Part shown: positions 26,501 to 35,876 of the stretch, one piece after another
Layout: every line of letters starts with the position of its first letter
Numbering within the stretch: the first letter of the stretch is position 1
Origin: Candidatus Nitrospira neomarina
GTDB taxonomy: Bacteria; Nitrospirota; Nitrospiria; Nitrospirales; UBA8639
NCBI RefSeq assembly: GCF_032051675.1
Contig: NZ_CP116968.1
Coordinates: 1,736,001-1,800,000 of the forward strand
DNA: 64,000 nucleotides
Direction: 5' to 3'
Notes under the pieces: model-generated
Databases searched by the model: none
What the model saw: the letters and a program-made list of their open reading frames with translations, nothing else
What the model was told of the DNA's origin: nothing
Position numbers and translations under genes: made by a program

Positions 26501-26812
26501 CTCACGCCTTCGTTTTTTGGCAAATGCCAAGCCTGCCTTGCCGCCGTAAATTATTGAAACCCTCCGGATGGAGATTCAGTCGATATCTTAGACGCACAGA
26601 CGTGCCTAAGGAAAGAACCACATACCCCATCACACCTCAGGATGTGAAGGAAGTGACACCTTTAATTATTGTATGGGAAAGCGAAAGATGGTGCGGAGAA
26701 GTGGGAGAGAAACCCTGAATAACTTGGAGTCCTCGTATGAGGATTCATCCCCAAACGCCCAGCCGAATGCGTGATGAGAAACCAAAGCGATGACGGAAAG
26801 AGCGAATCGACA

Positions 26813-27376
26813 TTAAAAGCCGATATCCACCCCTACCCCGCCACCGACCCGGCCTCCGGTGCTGCCACCACCAAAGATGCTGTACCAGGGACCAGATCTG
26901 CTTTCCTGAATCACAGCCGGATCTTTCCACACATATAAGTACCTGATCACCACGGCGGGAAACTGATAGTCCATTTCATCAAGCTTGGCGGAAACAGTCT
27001 CCGTCACCTCCCCCACGAGAGTGACCTGAGTATTCGCCGGGAACATGGCCGGGTCAAGAAAGGCTTTCTCTATGGCAATAAACCGGCCTTGTGAGTCGGT
27101 GCGAGTTGCCACGGGTCGTTGGTATTCATCCAAGGGTAATTGCAACACCTCAAGCCGGGTACCTTCCGCAAGACGCCTGGCCGACAGAACCTCCCCTCCA
27201 AGCACGAGTATCTTTCCTTGATAGGCCCCAGGATGTTGAATCACATCCGAAAACGTGAGCGTGGGATCAATCTGACTCTGAAGAATTTCGGGTATCTTCA
27301 CGGGCGAGGACGCGCATCCCGCCGCACTCCCTAGAGCTAACACCAAAGACCATATGAGATGTTTCAGTTTCATCAT
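26813..27376 (-). CDS. Slp-family outer membrane lipoprotein
   Basis: A 187-residue lipoprotein with signal peptide and lipobox AAGC (Cys21). The body (PGAYQGKILVLGGEV..., then YVWKDP) fits the Slp/YeaY starvation-induced lipoprotein family, in which an OB-like barrel sits at the inner face of the outer membrane. The C-terminus ends in a Gly-rich tail (GGGSTGGRVGGG) common in such proteins. The function of the family is not well defined. The first two codons are both ATG. An 8-bp hairpin with one G-T pair lies at 26727-26746, downstream of the stop, but it has no T run. Confidence 0.88.
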   Translation of the reverse strand: MMKLKHLIWSLVLALGSAAGCASSPVKIPEILQSQIDPTLTFSDVIQHPGAYQGKILVLGGEVLSARRLAEGTRLEVLQLPLDEYQRPVATRTDSQGRFIAIEKAFLDPAMFPANTQVTLVGEVTETVSAKLDEMDYQFPAVVIRYLYVWKDPAVIQESRSGPWYSIFGGGSTGGRVGGGVGVDIGF

Positions 27377-27719
27377 CCTATTCTATCATAAGCCGATTGA
27401 TCAATTTGGGTGCGGGAACTGACCGGCGCCCCATCATGCCCGATGAACCTGATCAAGAAACCTTTCGAATCATGGCAGCCCGGGAATCATGGCAGTCCGG
27501 CAGAAGAATCCGGCGCACCTGAGACCTCTTTTTTATTTCTACCCTCAAGAAGGATTCCCGATAAACTTCATAAAGCTGTATGGCCGGAACCACGGTTCGA
27601 CTTGATCCGGCTTAACTCTCTTTTCCATTTCTAAGAGACAAGAGCGGTTACATTGCCTATGGAATGCGATATCATATTCCGGCTGTCTTGTTCTCATTTA
27701 TCCAGGAGCGCGACACCCC
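27377..27719. other. Divergent intergenic region
   Basis: About 340 bases between the divergent lipoprotein and DUF211 genes. No gene or clear regulatory motif was seen; near 27710 the sequence CCAGGAGCG can serve as the ribosome site of the next gene. Confidence 0.4.
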
Positions 27720-27989
27720 ATGGTTCATATCAAACGCATTGTCCTTGATGTCCTCAAACCCCATAACCCTAATGCCCTTGACTTTACCACGGCTATCGCA
27801 GAAAAAGTGCCTGGATGTCGAATCAAATTAACAGTCTCGGCGATGGATGAAAAAACAGAAACAGTCTTACTGATAATTGAGGGAAAAAATGTGCCTTTCA
27901 GTGCCATCACTGAAGCCATTAGTTCTCTGGGAGGATCGATCCACAGTATCGACGAAGTCGATGTGGAGAATGGACCGGTCGATACCTAA
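27720..27989 (+). CDS. DUF211 family protein
   Basis: An 89-residue ferredoxin-like-fold protein. It matches DUF211 over its whole length: IVLDVLKPH at the start, a central IEG, and IHSIDEVDVE at the end. The family is small, common in archaea and often next to a VIT1/CCC1-type transporter, exactly as here (11 bp gap to the next gene). It is probably a regulatory or metal-sensing partner of that transporter, but no function is proven. AGGAG lies about 10 bases before the ATG. Confidence 0.88.
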   Translation: MVHIKRIVLDVLKPHNPNALDFTTAIAEKVPGCRIKLTVSAMDEKTETVLLIIEGKNVPFSAITEAISSLGGSIHSIDEVDVENGPVDT

Positions 27990-28000
27990 CCCGCTTAACC

Positions 28001-28588
28001 ATGGCGTCCCTGATTGCAGAGCTTACCTGGCTTCTCACACTCACACGTTCCCATCTCATCGCACGCCGGTACTTTGTCGTCAATGGATTCGACGGCGCAC
28101 TCACAATGCTGGGTTTGTTAGTGGGATTCTATGTGAGCGACGAAGTCCAATTGCCTGTGGTCATCAGTGCCTGTCTCGGGGTAGCCATCGCCCTGGGTAT
28201 GAGCGGCATCAGCAGCGCCTATATTAGCGAGGCTGCGGAAAAGCGCAGGGAACTCAGGGAGCTTGAAAAAGCCATGGTGACCGATTTGAGGCAATCGGCC
28301 CATGGACGAGCCGCTCGGCTCCTGCCGGTCGTCATTGCCCTGGTAAATGGGATCGCTCCCCTGGCCATTTCACTGGTGATTCTGCTGCCCTTGTGGGCGG
28401 CTCCACTGTTAAAGCCACACGCTCTTCCTCCGCTGGAATCGGCGTTTGTCCTGGCCTTGATGATCATTTTTCTGCTTGGCGTATACCTGGGACGAATCAG
28501 TCACACGTTCTGGCTTTGGGCTGGTCTTCGAACCCTCTTGATAGCCGCGGCCACCACCGCATTCATTTTCGCCTTAAGTCCGGAATAA
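28001..28588 (+). CDS. VIT1/CCC1-family (TIGR00267-like) membrane transporter
   Basis: A 195-residue integral membrane protein with about five hydrophobic helices. FVVNGFDGALTMLG and the following helix match the first helices of the VIT1/CCC1 family of Fe/Mn transporters, and GMSGISSAYISE matches the next. The central charged loop (EAAEKRRELRELEKAM) corresponds to the cytoplasmic metal-binding linker but is shorter than in Fe-transporting VIT1. Substrate is probably a divalent metal. It follows the DUF211 gene by 11 bp and forms a two-gene operon with it. Confidence 0.85.
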   Translation: MASLIAELTWLLTLTRSHLIARRYFVVNGFDGALTMLGLLVGFYVSDEVQLPVVISACLGVAIALGMSGISSAYISEAAEKRRELRELEKAMVTDLRQSAHGRAARLLPVVIALVNGIAPLAISLVILLPLWAAPLLKPHALPPLESAFVLALMIIFLLGVYLGRISHTFWLWAGLRTLLIAAATTAFIFALSPE

Positions 28589-28854
28589 TCGTCATTGAAT
28601 CCCCCATGTTCTCCAGGCTTTCACTTCATCTGAATCCAACCTTTTGTTCTTTCTATGATCAATGAAGCTGATCCTCTACTTCACCGTGAGTTTGCTACCG
28701 GCCGGTGGACCCGATGTTTTCCACTTCACATTCCTGAAAATTTTCCCCTTCTATTTTTGGTCATCCGCGTAGAGCGAAACGACCCTTATGCTGACATATG
28801 AAAATAGCCACCGGTCCTAACGGGAATACTGACGTTAGGAAGCCGTTCTTGCCT

Positions 28855-29235
28855 TCAAGGGTCAGAATCTGAAATGGCCTGACGAACGATAACGAGCAGA
28901 TCTTGTAAATCGTAGGGTTTTTGGAGAACCGCATAGACCCCTAAGGCACGGACCTGTTGTTCTAATTCCGTAGTCAGCTGACCAGAGTATAGGATCAAGG
29001 GATGGGTGGAGATATAAGATTGCTGTGCCAGTCGTTGGACGAATTCCAGCCCCGTCATCACGGGCATTTGATTATCGGAAATCACAAGATCGAAAGATCT
29101 CCCTTGCTGGATCAGGGCCAACCCGACCGCCCCGTTTTCCGCTTCTTCAATGCTATACCCCTGAGCCTCAAGGACTTGTTTTAAGGCTTCTCGGGCCATC
29201 TGATGGTCATCGACCAGGAGAATACGTTTCATCAC
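28855..29235 (-). CDS. Stand-alone response regulator receiver
   Basis: A 126-residue CheY-like protein with no output domain. Acidic pocket D9-D10, phosphoacceptor D54 (VISDNQMP) and conserved K106 (LQKPYD) are present; the Thr/Ser position is S84 (YSG). It is likely a phosphate shuttle or a protein-interaction switch. Two ATGs lie in tandem (29235 and 29232); GGAAG fits the second a little better. No cognate kinase is adjacent. The Amt-kinase ending 3.2 kb away has an HPt domain and would be a testable partner. Confidence 0.92.
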   Translation of the reverse strand: MMKRILLVDDHQMAREALKQVLEAQGYSIEEAENGAVGLALIQQGRSFDLVISDNQMPVMTGLEFVQRLAQQSYISTHPLILYSGQLTTELEQQVRALGVYAVLQKPYDLQDLLVIVRQAISDSDP

Positions 29236-29485
29236 TTCCAGCGTCCCTGCCCTCTTATGTCCTGAGGGGGTAAAGGTTATCGTTGTGTATCACATGAAAC
29301 CCTGCCAAATCTTGGGGATCAATGATTTTTCCGTGTTATGTTAATCATATCAGCTACGTCAAGGATTCGATGCTGATGAGAATCACGCCACATCATGTGC
29401 AATACCGGAGACCATCCGGTCAGTGGCCACCAGCCCGGCTCTCCCGCTCATCCGTCGCCACGGGTGCCACCACAGAAGGCTATTG

Positions 29486-30598
29486 TTATTCACTGGACCG
29501 GAAGGTCATCGCTTTCAGGACTCGTTCCCGGGACAGATCCATGGCTGCCCTGCGCGGTTCCATTTTTTTCTTCAGACTGCGCATGAGCACTTGTTCCGTA
29601 TTGCGTCGGATTTTTTCTGAAATGGCCTGAAACGCTTGAGCCTCATTCCCACCCTGGTATTCCACAGAGGCACAGATCACACCTCCGGCATTGGCGATAA
29701 AATCAGGAATATTAAGGATACCCCGTTGCTGCAGTCGGGTCTCGGCCTCAGGCGTGGCCGGAATATTGGCTCCCTGCAAAATCAACTTGGCTTGAATGAA
29801 ATCGACATTGTTGAGGTGAATGCAATCCGGACGGGCGGCAGGAATAAGAATATCGCAGGGCAAACCAAAAATTTCCTCTTGACCCAGCTTCCTGCCTCCC
29901 GCATACCCCAGAACGCTACCCGATTCCGCTTTGGCTTGGAGCAGGTCGGCAACAGAGATACCTCTGGGATCATACATCGTTCCACGACTATCACTGGCGG
30001 CGACGAGTGTGGCGCCTTTGTCTTGCAAGAAGGTGGCGGCATGCTTCCCGACGTTGCCAAAACCTTCGATGGCCACAGTTGCGCCTTTAAGCGTGAGGCC
30101 ACATGAGGCTGCCGCCACCTCGGCGCATTCGGCAAGCCCGAACCCCGTAGCCCCGATCTCATCAAGTGGAATGCCGCCGAGCACCCGCGGAAGACCCACG
30201 GCCCGTTTAATTTTGTCATGAATCCAGCCCATGCAGGTCTCGTCTGTTCCCATATCCGGCCCGGGAATATACTCCACAAGATCGCGAATCGCGTGCGCAA
30301 AGGCGCGAATCAAGCGGGCCTTTTCGGAAGTGCGAGGATCGGCCAGGATTCCGGCCTTGCCCCCGCCATGAGGTAGCCCGGCGGCGGCATTTTTAAACGT
30401 CATCGCTCTCGCCAGACGAAAGACTTCCCGCGTGGACACATCCGCAGCCATACGCACCCCGCCGATCGCAGGACCACAGGCGATATTGTCGATCGCCACG
30501 ATTCCCCGCAAACCACTGGCTGGATCATAGAGATGCACGATTTTCGCCGGTCCCAGGTCGTCACAGTATTCTTCAAAACTCCAACAGGCTTCTTTCAT
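29486..30598 (-). CDS. Glu/Leu/Phe/Val-type amino-acid dehydrogenase
   Basis: A 370-residue NAD(P)-dependent oxidative deaminase. Visible: GPAIGGVRM at 42-50, K69 (MTFKN), catalytic K81 (GLPHGGGKAG), GPDMGTDE, and the Rossmann GFGNVG in the middle. Length and the GGVRM/GGGK pattern fit the leucine/phenylalanine/valine dehydrogenase branch better than hexameric glutamate dehydrogenase. The substrate cannot be settled by eye. It lies downstream of tdh, kbl and a broken AMP-ligase on the same strand, suggesting amino-acid catabolism. ATG at 30598 has GGAGTG upstream. Confidence 0.9.
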   Translation of the reverse strand: MKEACWSFEEYCDDLGPAKIVHLYDPASGLRGIVAIDNIACGPAIGGVRMAADVSTREVFRLARAMTFKNAAAGLPHGGGKAGILADPRTSEKARLIRAFAHAIRDLVEYIPGPDMGTDETCMGWIHDKIKRAVGLPRVLGGIPLDEIGATGFGLAECAEVAAASCGLTLKGATVAIEGFGNVGKHAATFLQDKGATLVAASDSRGTMYDPRGISVADLLQAKAESGSVLGYAGGRKLGQEEIFGLPCDILIPAARPDCIHLNNVDFIQAKLILQGANIPATPEAETRLQQRGILNIPDFIANAGGVICASVEYQGGNEAQAFQAISEKIRRNTEQVLMRSLKKKMEPRRAAMDLSRERVLKAMTFRSSE

Positions 30599-30662
30599 GC
30601 GGGCACTCCTTTTCTACGCATCATCATCATTTCCACATATGGGACATAGTCGGACGTTCAGG

Positions 30663-30995
30663 TCATGGAATCCATGCCCTCCGTCCTTTTGATCTGGTCC
30701 CCATAATGAGGGCCTTGGCCGTTTGGAGAAACACCCATTCAAGATTATTGGTGGACCGGATGCCGATACGGTCTCCACGCCCGACGTTCAGCGCCATCAA
30801 TCCTTTTGCCGGTTTCGTGGCCTCCTGATGAAACCCGGCATAGGTGAACCGCCGGTCCTGTGGAATGGAAACGAGGGCTTCCGCTTGCGGACAGGTCTTG
30901 ACGGTGTGTTCGAAAAAACTCCAGATTGTCGACCCAAGCAGAGGCGTTTCTCCTCCCCGATGAACATAGGAACATTGTCGATAGTTGGCAGTCAT
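30663..30995 (-). pseudogene. Truncated AMP-binding acyl-CoA synthetase fragment
   Basis: A 110-residue frame that resembles only the first 95 residues of fatty-acyl-CoA synthases: QAEALVSIPQDRRFTYAGF, GLMALNVGRGDRIGI, STNNLEWV. After the point where the family continues into its AMP-binding core, the frame drifts to basic residues and stops. Neither the P-loop-like STGTTG motif nor the catalytic Lys is present. It starts 11 bp after kbl. It is most likely the remnant of a deleted ligase gene of this operon. Confidence 0.8.
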
Positions 30996-31006
30996 ACCGT
31001 CATGGG

Positions 31007-32197
31007 TTATGGAATGACATTCAGTTCCCGTCCTACGGTCTCAAAGGCCAGAAGAGCCCGTTCTAACTGTTCCCGGGTGTGGGCGGCTGACATTTGCACC
31101 CGAATGCGGGCTTGCCCCTTGGGCACTACCGGAAAACTGAATCCGATGACATAGATACCCTCTTCAAGCAACCGCTCGGCCATACGTGTGGCTAATTCCG
31201 CGTCTCCTAACATGACAGGAATAATGGGATGGTGCCCCGGAACCAGACGAAAGCCCAAAGCCTCCAGATGGCTTCGGAACCCCTTCGCATGCTTGTTTAG
31301 CGTGGTCCGCAAGCTCTCTCCTTCCCTCACGATGTCCAATGCCTTGAGGGCCGCAGCCGTAATAACGGGAGGCAAGGCATTGGAGAACAGATAAGGCCGC
31401 GAACGTTGCCGCAGAAGTGCGATGATCTCACGCCGACCGGAGGTGAAGCCCCCGGCGCCTCCACCCAGGGCCTTTCCCAGCGTGCTGGTAAGAATGTCCA
31501 CACGATCAGCCACACCAAAATGTTCCGGAGTGCCTTTCCCATTTCTACCCAAGACTCCTGTGGCATGGCTGTCATCAACCAGCACAACGGCATCATACCG
31601 CTCAGCCAGTTCAGTAATGCGATCGAGCTTCGCCAAATCCCCATCCATGGAGAAGACCCCATCGGTGGCAATCAGACGAACCCGTGAGCCGACAGCCTTC
31701 TGCAGGGCTATTTCCAATTCCTGCATGTCGGAATGGGTATACCGGAACCGCTTGGCCTTACAGAGACGAATGCCATCGATCAGGCTCGCATGATTTAATG
31801 CATCACTGATAATGGCATCCTCCTCATTCAAAATCGTTTCAAATAGGCCGGTATTGGCATCGAAGCAGGAGGTGTACAGGATGGTGTCATCAGTACCCAA
31901 AAACCGACTGATACCTTCTTCCAATTGTTTGTGCTGATCCTGTGTCCCGCAAATAAACCGCACGGAGGCCATGCCAAAACCATAATGGCGAAGCCCTTCT
32001 CCCGCCGCCTGAATGACCTGAGGATGGTTGGCCAACCCGAGATAGTTGTTGGCACACAGGTTGATAACCTCACCCTGCGCTACACGGATATTGGCTCCCT
32101 GTGGTCCAAGGATTTCCCTTTCGCCTTTGAACAAACCGGCGGAGCGTATTTCTTCCAGTTGGGCTTGGAGGAGTTGTTGGAAGGAATGGTAGGCCAT
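31007..32197 (-). CDS. kbl: 2-amino-3-ketobutyrate CoA ligase (glycine C-acetyltransferase)
   Basis: A 396-residue PLP enzyme of the alpha-oxoamine synthase family. It cleaves 2-amino-3-oxobutyrate with CoA into glycine and acetyl-CoA. Full-length match to Kbl: [12 protein letters not shown] near the N-terminus, [17 protein letters not shown] (PLP-binding Asp and His), and the PLP-lysine K242 in [10 protein letters not shown]. Length equals E. coli Kbl (398). It lies 62 bp downstream of tdh, whose product it consumes, so the two form the threonine-to-glycine operon. Confidence 0.96.
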   Translation of the reverse strand: MAYHSFQQLLQAQLEEIRSAGLFKGEREILGPQGANIRVAQGEVINLCANNYLGLANHPQVIQAAGEGLRHYGFGMASVRFICGTQDQHKQLEEGISRFLGTDDTILYTSCFDANTGLFETILNEEDAIISDALNHASLIDGIRLCKAKRFRYTHSDMQELEIALQKAVGSRVRLIATDGVFSMDGDLAKLDRITELAERYDAVVLVDDSHATGVLGRNGKGTPEHFGVADRVDILTSTLGKALGGGAGGFTSGRREIIALLRQRSRPYLFSNALPPVITAAALKALDIVREGESLRTTLNKHAKGFRSHLEALGFRLVPGHHPIIPVMLGDAELATRMAERLLEEGIYVIGFSFPVVPKGQARIRVQMSAAHTREQLERALLAFETVGRELNVIP

Positions 32198-32259
32198 ACG
32201 TATTTGTGACCTTTGAACATGTGGGGAAACTCATCATGTGATGAATTTCCTTTTTGGCG

Positions 32260-33294
32260 TTAAGGCACCATCACAACCTTGCCGCATTGGCCTGCATTGA
32301 CGAGATCAAACCCTTTGGCAAAGTCAGCCATCGGAATGGTATGGGTCACGACGGGTCGAATGTTCAGCCCGGCCTTAAACAACCCGGCCAACCGATACCA
32401 CGTCCCGAACAACCGGCGGCCCGTCACACCATAGACCCGTATGCCTTTGAAAATAATTTCATTGGGCAAATCAAAGCACACTTGTCCCCTGGGGATGCCA
32501 AACAAGGTCACGCGCCCCCCGTTTTTCACGGTCTGAAACGCTAGATGCAAGGCTACCGGATCACCCGACATTTCCAACGCGGCATCCACTCCCTCCCCTC
32601 CTAAGAGATCGGACAAGGAGACACTCAAGGCCTCGGAAGATCCCGTGTTGGCATTGAGCACATGGTCGGCACCAAGCTGCTTCGCTAATTGCAGCCGGTA
32701 GTCACTGATATCGGTCGCGATGATACGTGCGGCTCCCGCAAGGCGGGAGACGGCAATCGCAAACAATCCGGTTGGGCCACAACCAGTCACAAGAACCGTG
32801 TGCCCGGTTAGATCTTCCGCCAAGGCGGCATCGACCGCATTGCCTAATGGTTCATGCAGACAACCCAACTCCGGTGGGATATCACGTGCTGTTTTCCATA
32901 AGACCCGTTCGGGAAGAGAGACGAATTCAGAATAGGAACCATCGAAATCAATGCCTAAAATGCGATAATTTTGACAAACATGCGCCTGGCAGGTTCGGCA
33001 TTGAAAGCACACACCACAAGTCAGATGAGATTCCGCAGCCACCCGATCCCCGACTTTGACCGAGGACACCTCACGCCCCACCTCCACCACTTCCCCGAAC
33101 ATTTCATGCCCGATAATCCTGGGAAGATGAATACGGTGGCTCGCCCATTCATCCCAGTTATAAATATGTGCATCCGTTCCACACAAGGAAGTTGCCTGCA
33201 CACGCACCAGAACTTCAGAAGGACCTGGTCGGGGATCCGGGCAGTCCATGAGAGTGAACCCTTTTTCCGGTTTTGTTTTCAGAAGGGCCATCAT
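32260..33294 (-). CDS. tdh: L-threonine 3-dehydrogenase
   Basis: A 344-residue zinc alcohol-dehydrogenase-family enzyme. It oxidises L-threonine with NAD+ to 2-amino-3-oxobutyrate. Catalytic zinc ligands C38 and H63-E64 (GHE) are present; the structural zinc site C93-x2-C96-x2-C99-x7-C107 is intact. The Tdh-specific HIYNWDEWA follows C38. The Rossmann motif appears as TGCGPTGL. First two codons are ATG ATG, with no strong ribosome site. It is first in the operon tdh-kbl. Confidence 0.96.
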   Translation of the reverse strand: MMALLKTKPEKGFTLMDCPDPRPGPSEVLVRVQATSLCGTDAHIYNWDEWASHRIHLPRIIGHEMFGEVVEVGREVSSVKVGDRVAAESHLTCGVCFQCRTCQAHVCQNYRILGIDFDGSYSEFVSLPERVLWKTARDIPPELGCLHEPLGNAVDAALAEDLTGHTVLVTGCGPTGLFAIAVSRLAGAARIIATDISDYRLQLAKQLGADHVLNANTGSSEALSVSLSDLLGGEGVDAALEMSGDPVALHLAFQTVKNGGRVTLFGIPRGQVCFDLPNEIIFKGIRVYGVTGRRLFGTWYRLAGLFKAGLNIRPVVTHTIPMADFAKGFDLVNAGQCGKVVMVP

Positions 33295-34344
33295 ACGAAT
33301 TTTGAGAATCTTTCTCGTTAAGGAAAGTCGCGGTTTGCTCCAAGGAAATTTTTTTAACTAACGATTGAAATGCATTCTATGTAGAGGACAGAGAGACCTC
33401 CTCGTTCTCCACAGTCCGTGCTTTTCTTTTGACTTTGGCCACAGTCTCAAATTCGTTCTTTATGGCACGTCATTACTACCTGCACGGCCTGTTGGGGGTA
33501 GAGCAAGCGCTTCTTCCTCTTTTTTTGATCTTTTCCAAAAGAGGCCCTCTATGATCTATCCCTCTCACCATCTGGGAATTTTCCACGCTTTCTTACACTC
33601 ACCGCTGATCTGACCCTCAGCTGCTCCCTTAATGATCCTCAATGCCAAACATTCGAAATTAAGACCCCCTTCATTTTCATTGTCTCACAAGAGACACAGC
33701 AAAGGTCATGCCTCTTCAATGAGAGTCTGTGTTTTTATCAGAAGGAAGAAATATGTTGAAGATGATCCACTCCTTTTGCCTTTAAAATTAAGGATAACCT
33801 CCATAATTTTTTTGCTTACTCTCTGCTCATCATTTTCAATTCTGCCAATTTAAGTGATTGAATGGGTTCTTACTCTCAAATCTCTGATGCATTTTGCCCC
33901 ACCTCATTGGGCTGTAAATTCAACCCCTCCCCACTCTCCCTCATTCCCGGTTGTTCCTTCGTATCCCCAACTCAGTGAAAAATATAATAAGAGCCCATCC
34001 TGATCCGAAAGAGATGGAGATCCCCCTGGCTTCATTCACAGAAAAAAGGGCCGCCACTATTTTGAATTTTCCTTCTGCTGCTGCGGGCTCGGTGGCGTAA
34101 GTGAAGGAAATCCTCATTTCCGTATTGCCTGTTTTCACAGTCTCTCCCCTGAAAGGAGAATAAACGACGGGAGTTTACGCCACCACAGTTCAGTATGATG
34201 GCGCTCCGGCCCCACTGGGCCATCGCCGGTATCATAGATTCCCCGGAATAGGCGTAGGTACCGAACCAGCATCCTCATGACTCAGCAAAGCCGTACCTAC
34301 CAGGATGTGCGGAAGGGTTTTCAGCAGTCTCGGACGATTTCGTC
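33295..34344. other. AT-richer gene-free region
   Basis: About 1 kb upstream of tdh with several A/T-rich stretches (33350-34000 looks lower in GC than its neighbours by eye). Short open frames have no ribosome site and no recognisable product. Between 34000 and 34345 GC content rises again towards the kinase remnant; it may contain more decayed kinase sequence that I cannot recognise. Promoter signals of tdh should lie near the left end. Confidence 0.45.
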
Positions 34345-34991
34345 AGGTTACTCAACCTTCTGAGCAATGCCGTCAAATTTACCGAACATGGTGAGATTGA
34401 AGTATTGATCCTGCGTTTGGAAGGCGAGCACGATATCGATATTCGGGTTCAGCTTTCCGATACCTGGGTGGGAAACTCCCCGGAAACTCAAAAGAAGATA
34501 TTTGAATCCTTTAGCCACGCCGATAGCTCAACTACCAGGAAATACGGGGAAACAGGACTGGGACTGGCTATTTGTAAAGGCATTGTGGAGTTATCCGGCG
34601 GTACGATAGGAGTGGAGAGTCAATTAGGACAAGGAAGTGTCTACTGGTTTACGCTCCGTCTCCCAAAATACTGGCAAGGCTTATCGTCTTACTTTGATAC
34701 TGATCAACACATTCTGGAAGGGCTTCGAGTATGTTGCGTGGATGACAATGATACCAACCGCGGCTGTCACGACAGAAAATTGGGAAGGTTTGACGTGAGC
34801 GGCCCATGGGCTCAGGGAAATCTGCCGAAAACGTCGGAGTGCAAAAATTGGCCGAGTTGTCTTTGGCATTGGAGCAACACGATCGTCATGAATCGTTTGA
34901 GACGGTTCGTCTCAAATTATTTGCTCTCCAGCAAGAGTTGGCTCGAGTACAATATTGCCCGGAGCATGAAGTGGCCCAACACTCTACGTAA
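34345..34991 (+). pseudogene. Decayed hybrid histidine kinase
   Basis: Pieces of one hybrid kinase in two frames. From about 34345 a HATPase_c domain is readable ([43 protein letters not shown]), but the G1 motif is changed (LSDTWVGNS instead of a DTGIGI-type text). A receiver begins (LRVCCVDDNDTNR, near 34725-34760) and is cut off at once. Around 34806, in another frame, an HPt tail follows (SAENVGVQKLAELSLALEQ) and ends at 34991. No HisKA or sensor domain is visible upstream. An internal deletion and a frameshift therefore destroyed the gene. The domain order matches that of the Amt-kinase C-terminus, but it derives from a different kinase. Confidence 0.82.
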
Positions 34992-35252
34992 ACTTCAGAT
35001 CGTGCATACTGCCCTCAGATTGACGGGAACAGGAGGTACGGACAATGCGGCCGTCCCATAGAGATAGCCTGGAAGAATTCCTGCTCTTCTTCGCGTTCCT
35101 TGCAGCCAGAATCCGGGTCAAGGGGTCCTGTTTGGGAATGAGCCACCTACTAATAGTGACGACCTTGACAGAACAGGCTTGGATTGGGAAAAGCACCCCA
35201 AGAAGAAAACCGGTATTTGTACCAAACGGTTAGTAAGAAATTGCAGGGCTCA

Positions 35253-35441
35253 CTAGTATTGCGGTGGTTGCGGGCCTGGCCGGATCCCAACTAAGTCGGG
35301 ATCTTCCCCATCAAGCACTCGAGGAGGTTCTTCGCTTTCCGATTTGCGTTGCTCACGTCGGGCTTCCTTATCCTGTTGCTTCATTCTTTTGACCATCTCA
35401 CGATTTCGTTTGGCCTGAGTCACTTTTGTCGGTCGTCCCAT
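35253..35441 (-). CDS. Small highly charged protein
   Basis: A 62-residue protein starting MGRPTKVTQAKRNREM, with a Lys/Arg/Glu-rich helical first half and a proline-rich acidic tail (DGEDPDLVGIRPGPQPPQY). A strong AAGGAGG stands about 8 bases before the ATG, which supports a real gene. I recall similar short proteins near single genes in Nitrospira genomes, but this is from memory. Function unknown; the basic helix could bind nucleic acid or ribosomes. Confidence 0.72.
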   Translation of the reverse strand: MGRPTKVTQAKRNREMVKRMKQQDKEARREQRKSESEEPPRVLDGEDPDLVGIRPGPQPPQY

Positions 35442-35606
35442 TTATCTTCCTCCTTTCGAATAGGGTATCACGCCTCCGGCTCCATCATTTGATGAGCTGG
35501 AAAGCTTTCCTAGGCTCTGCCTCTTTGCCAGACTATCTTGTTTGAGGCAGCGGTCCTCACGGGTCTCCAGGTGCCGATTCTCATCCGGCCAAGCAACATA
35601 CCTGCG

Positions 35607-35876
35607 TTACGTGGACTCCCTGCGCGCCTTGGACGGCTTTCCTGAGGTCGAGGAACGGGAAACTTTTTGAGGCACCACATCAAGGCGAGTCGCGCTATCC
35701 TGATCGAATCCAGGACTCGACATCATCAGAACTTGTCGACGGACTTCATCAATCGGCATGGGAACTTTTTCTTTAGAAGGATCAGCGAGGCCAAGGAGAT
35801 CCCAACGAATTTTCGGCTCAGGTTTGAATGTTTTTCTATTTCTCACCTTGCCACCCCACTTCATTGTCAGCTTCAT
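35607..35876 (-). CDS. Small basic hypothetical protein
   Basis: An 89-residue soluble protein, rich in Lys and Arg, beginning MKLTMKWGGKVRNRK and ending in a Ser/Arg-rich tail. No family recognised. AAGGAGG lies about 7 bases before the ATG, an excellent ribosome site, so translation is likely. It is transcribed in the same direction as the small charged gene at 35253 with a 165 bp gap. Confidence 0.65.
   Translation of the reverse strand: MKLTMKWGGKVRNRKTFKPEPKIRWDLLGLADPSKEKVPMPIDEVRRQVLMMSSPGFDQDSATRLDVVPQKVSRSSTSGKPSKARREST

Noticed and set aside
26727-26746. Hairpin downstream of the Slp lipoprotein as a terminator
   Set aside because: The stem is fair (8 bp, one G-T pair) but no T run follows on the minus strand.
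27585-27620. tRNA-like GGTTCGA sequence
   Set aside because: The flanks cannot be folded into a cloverleaf; no other arm is present.
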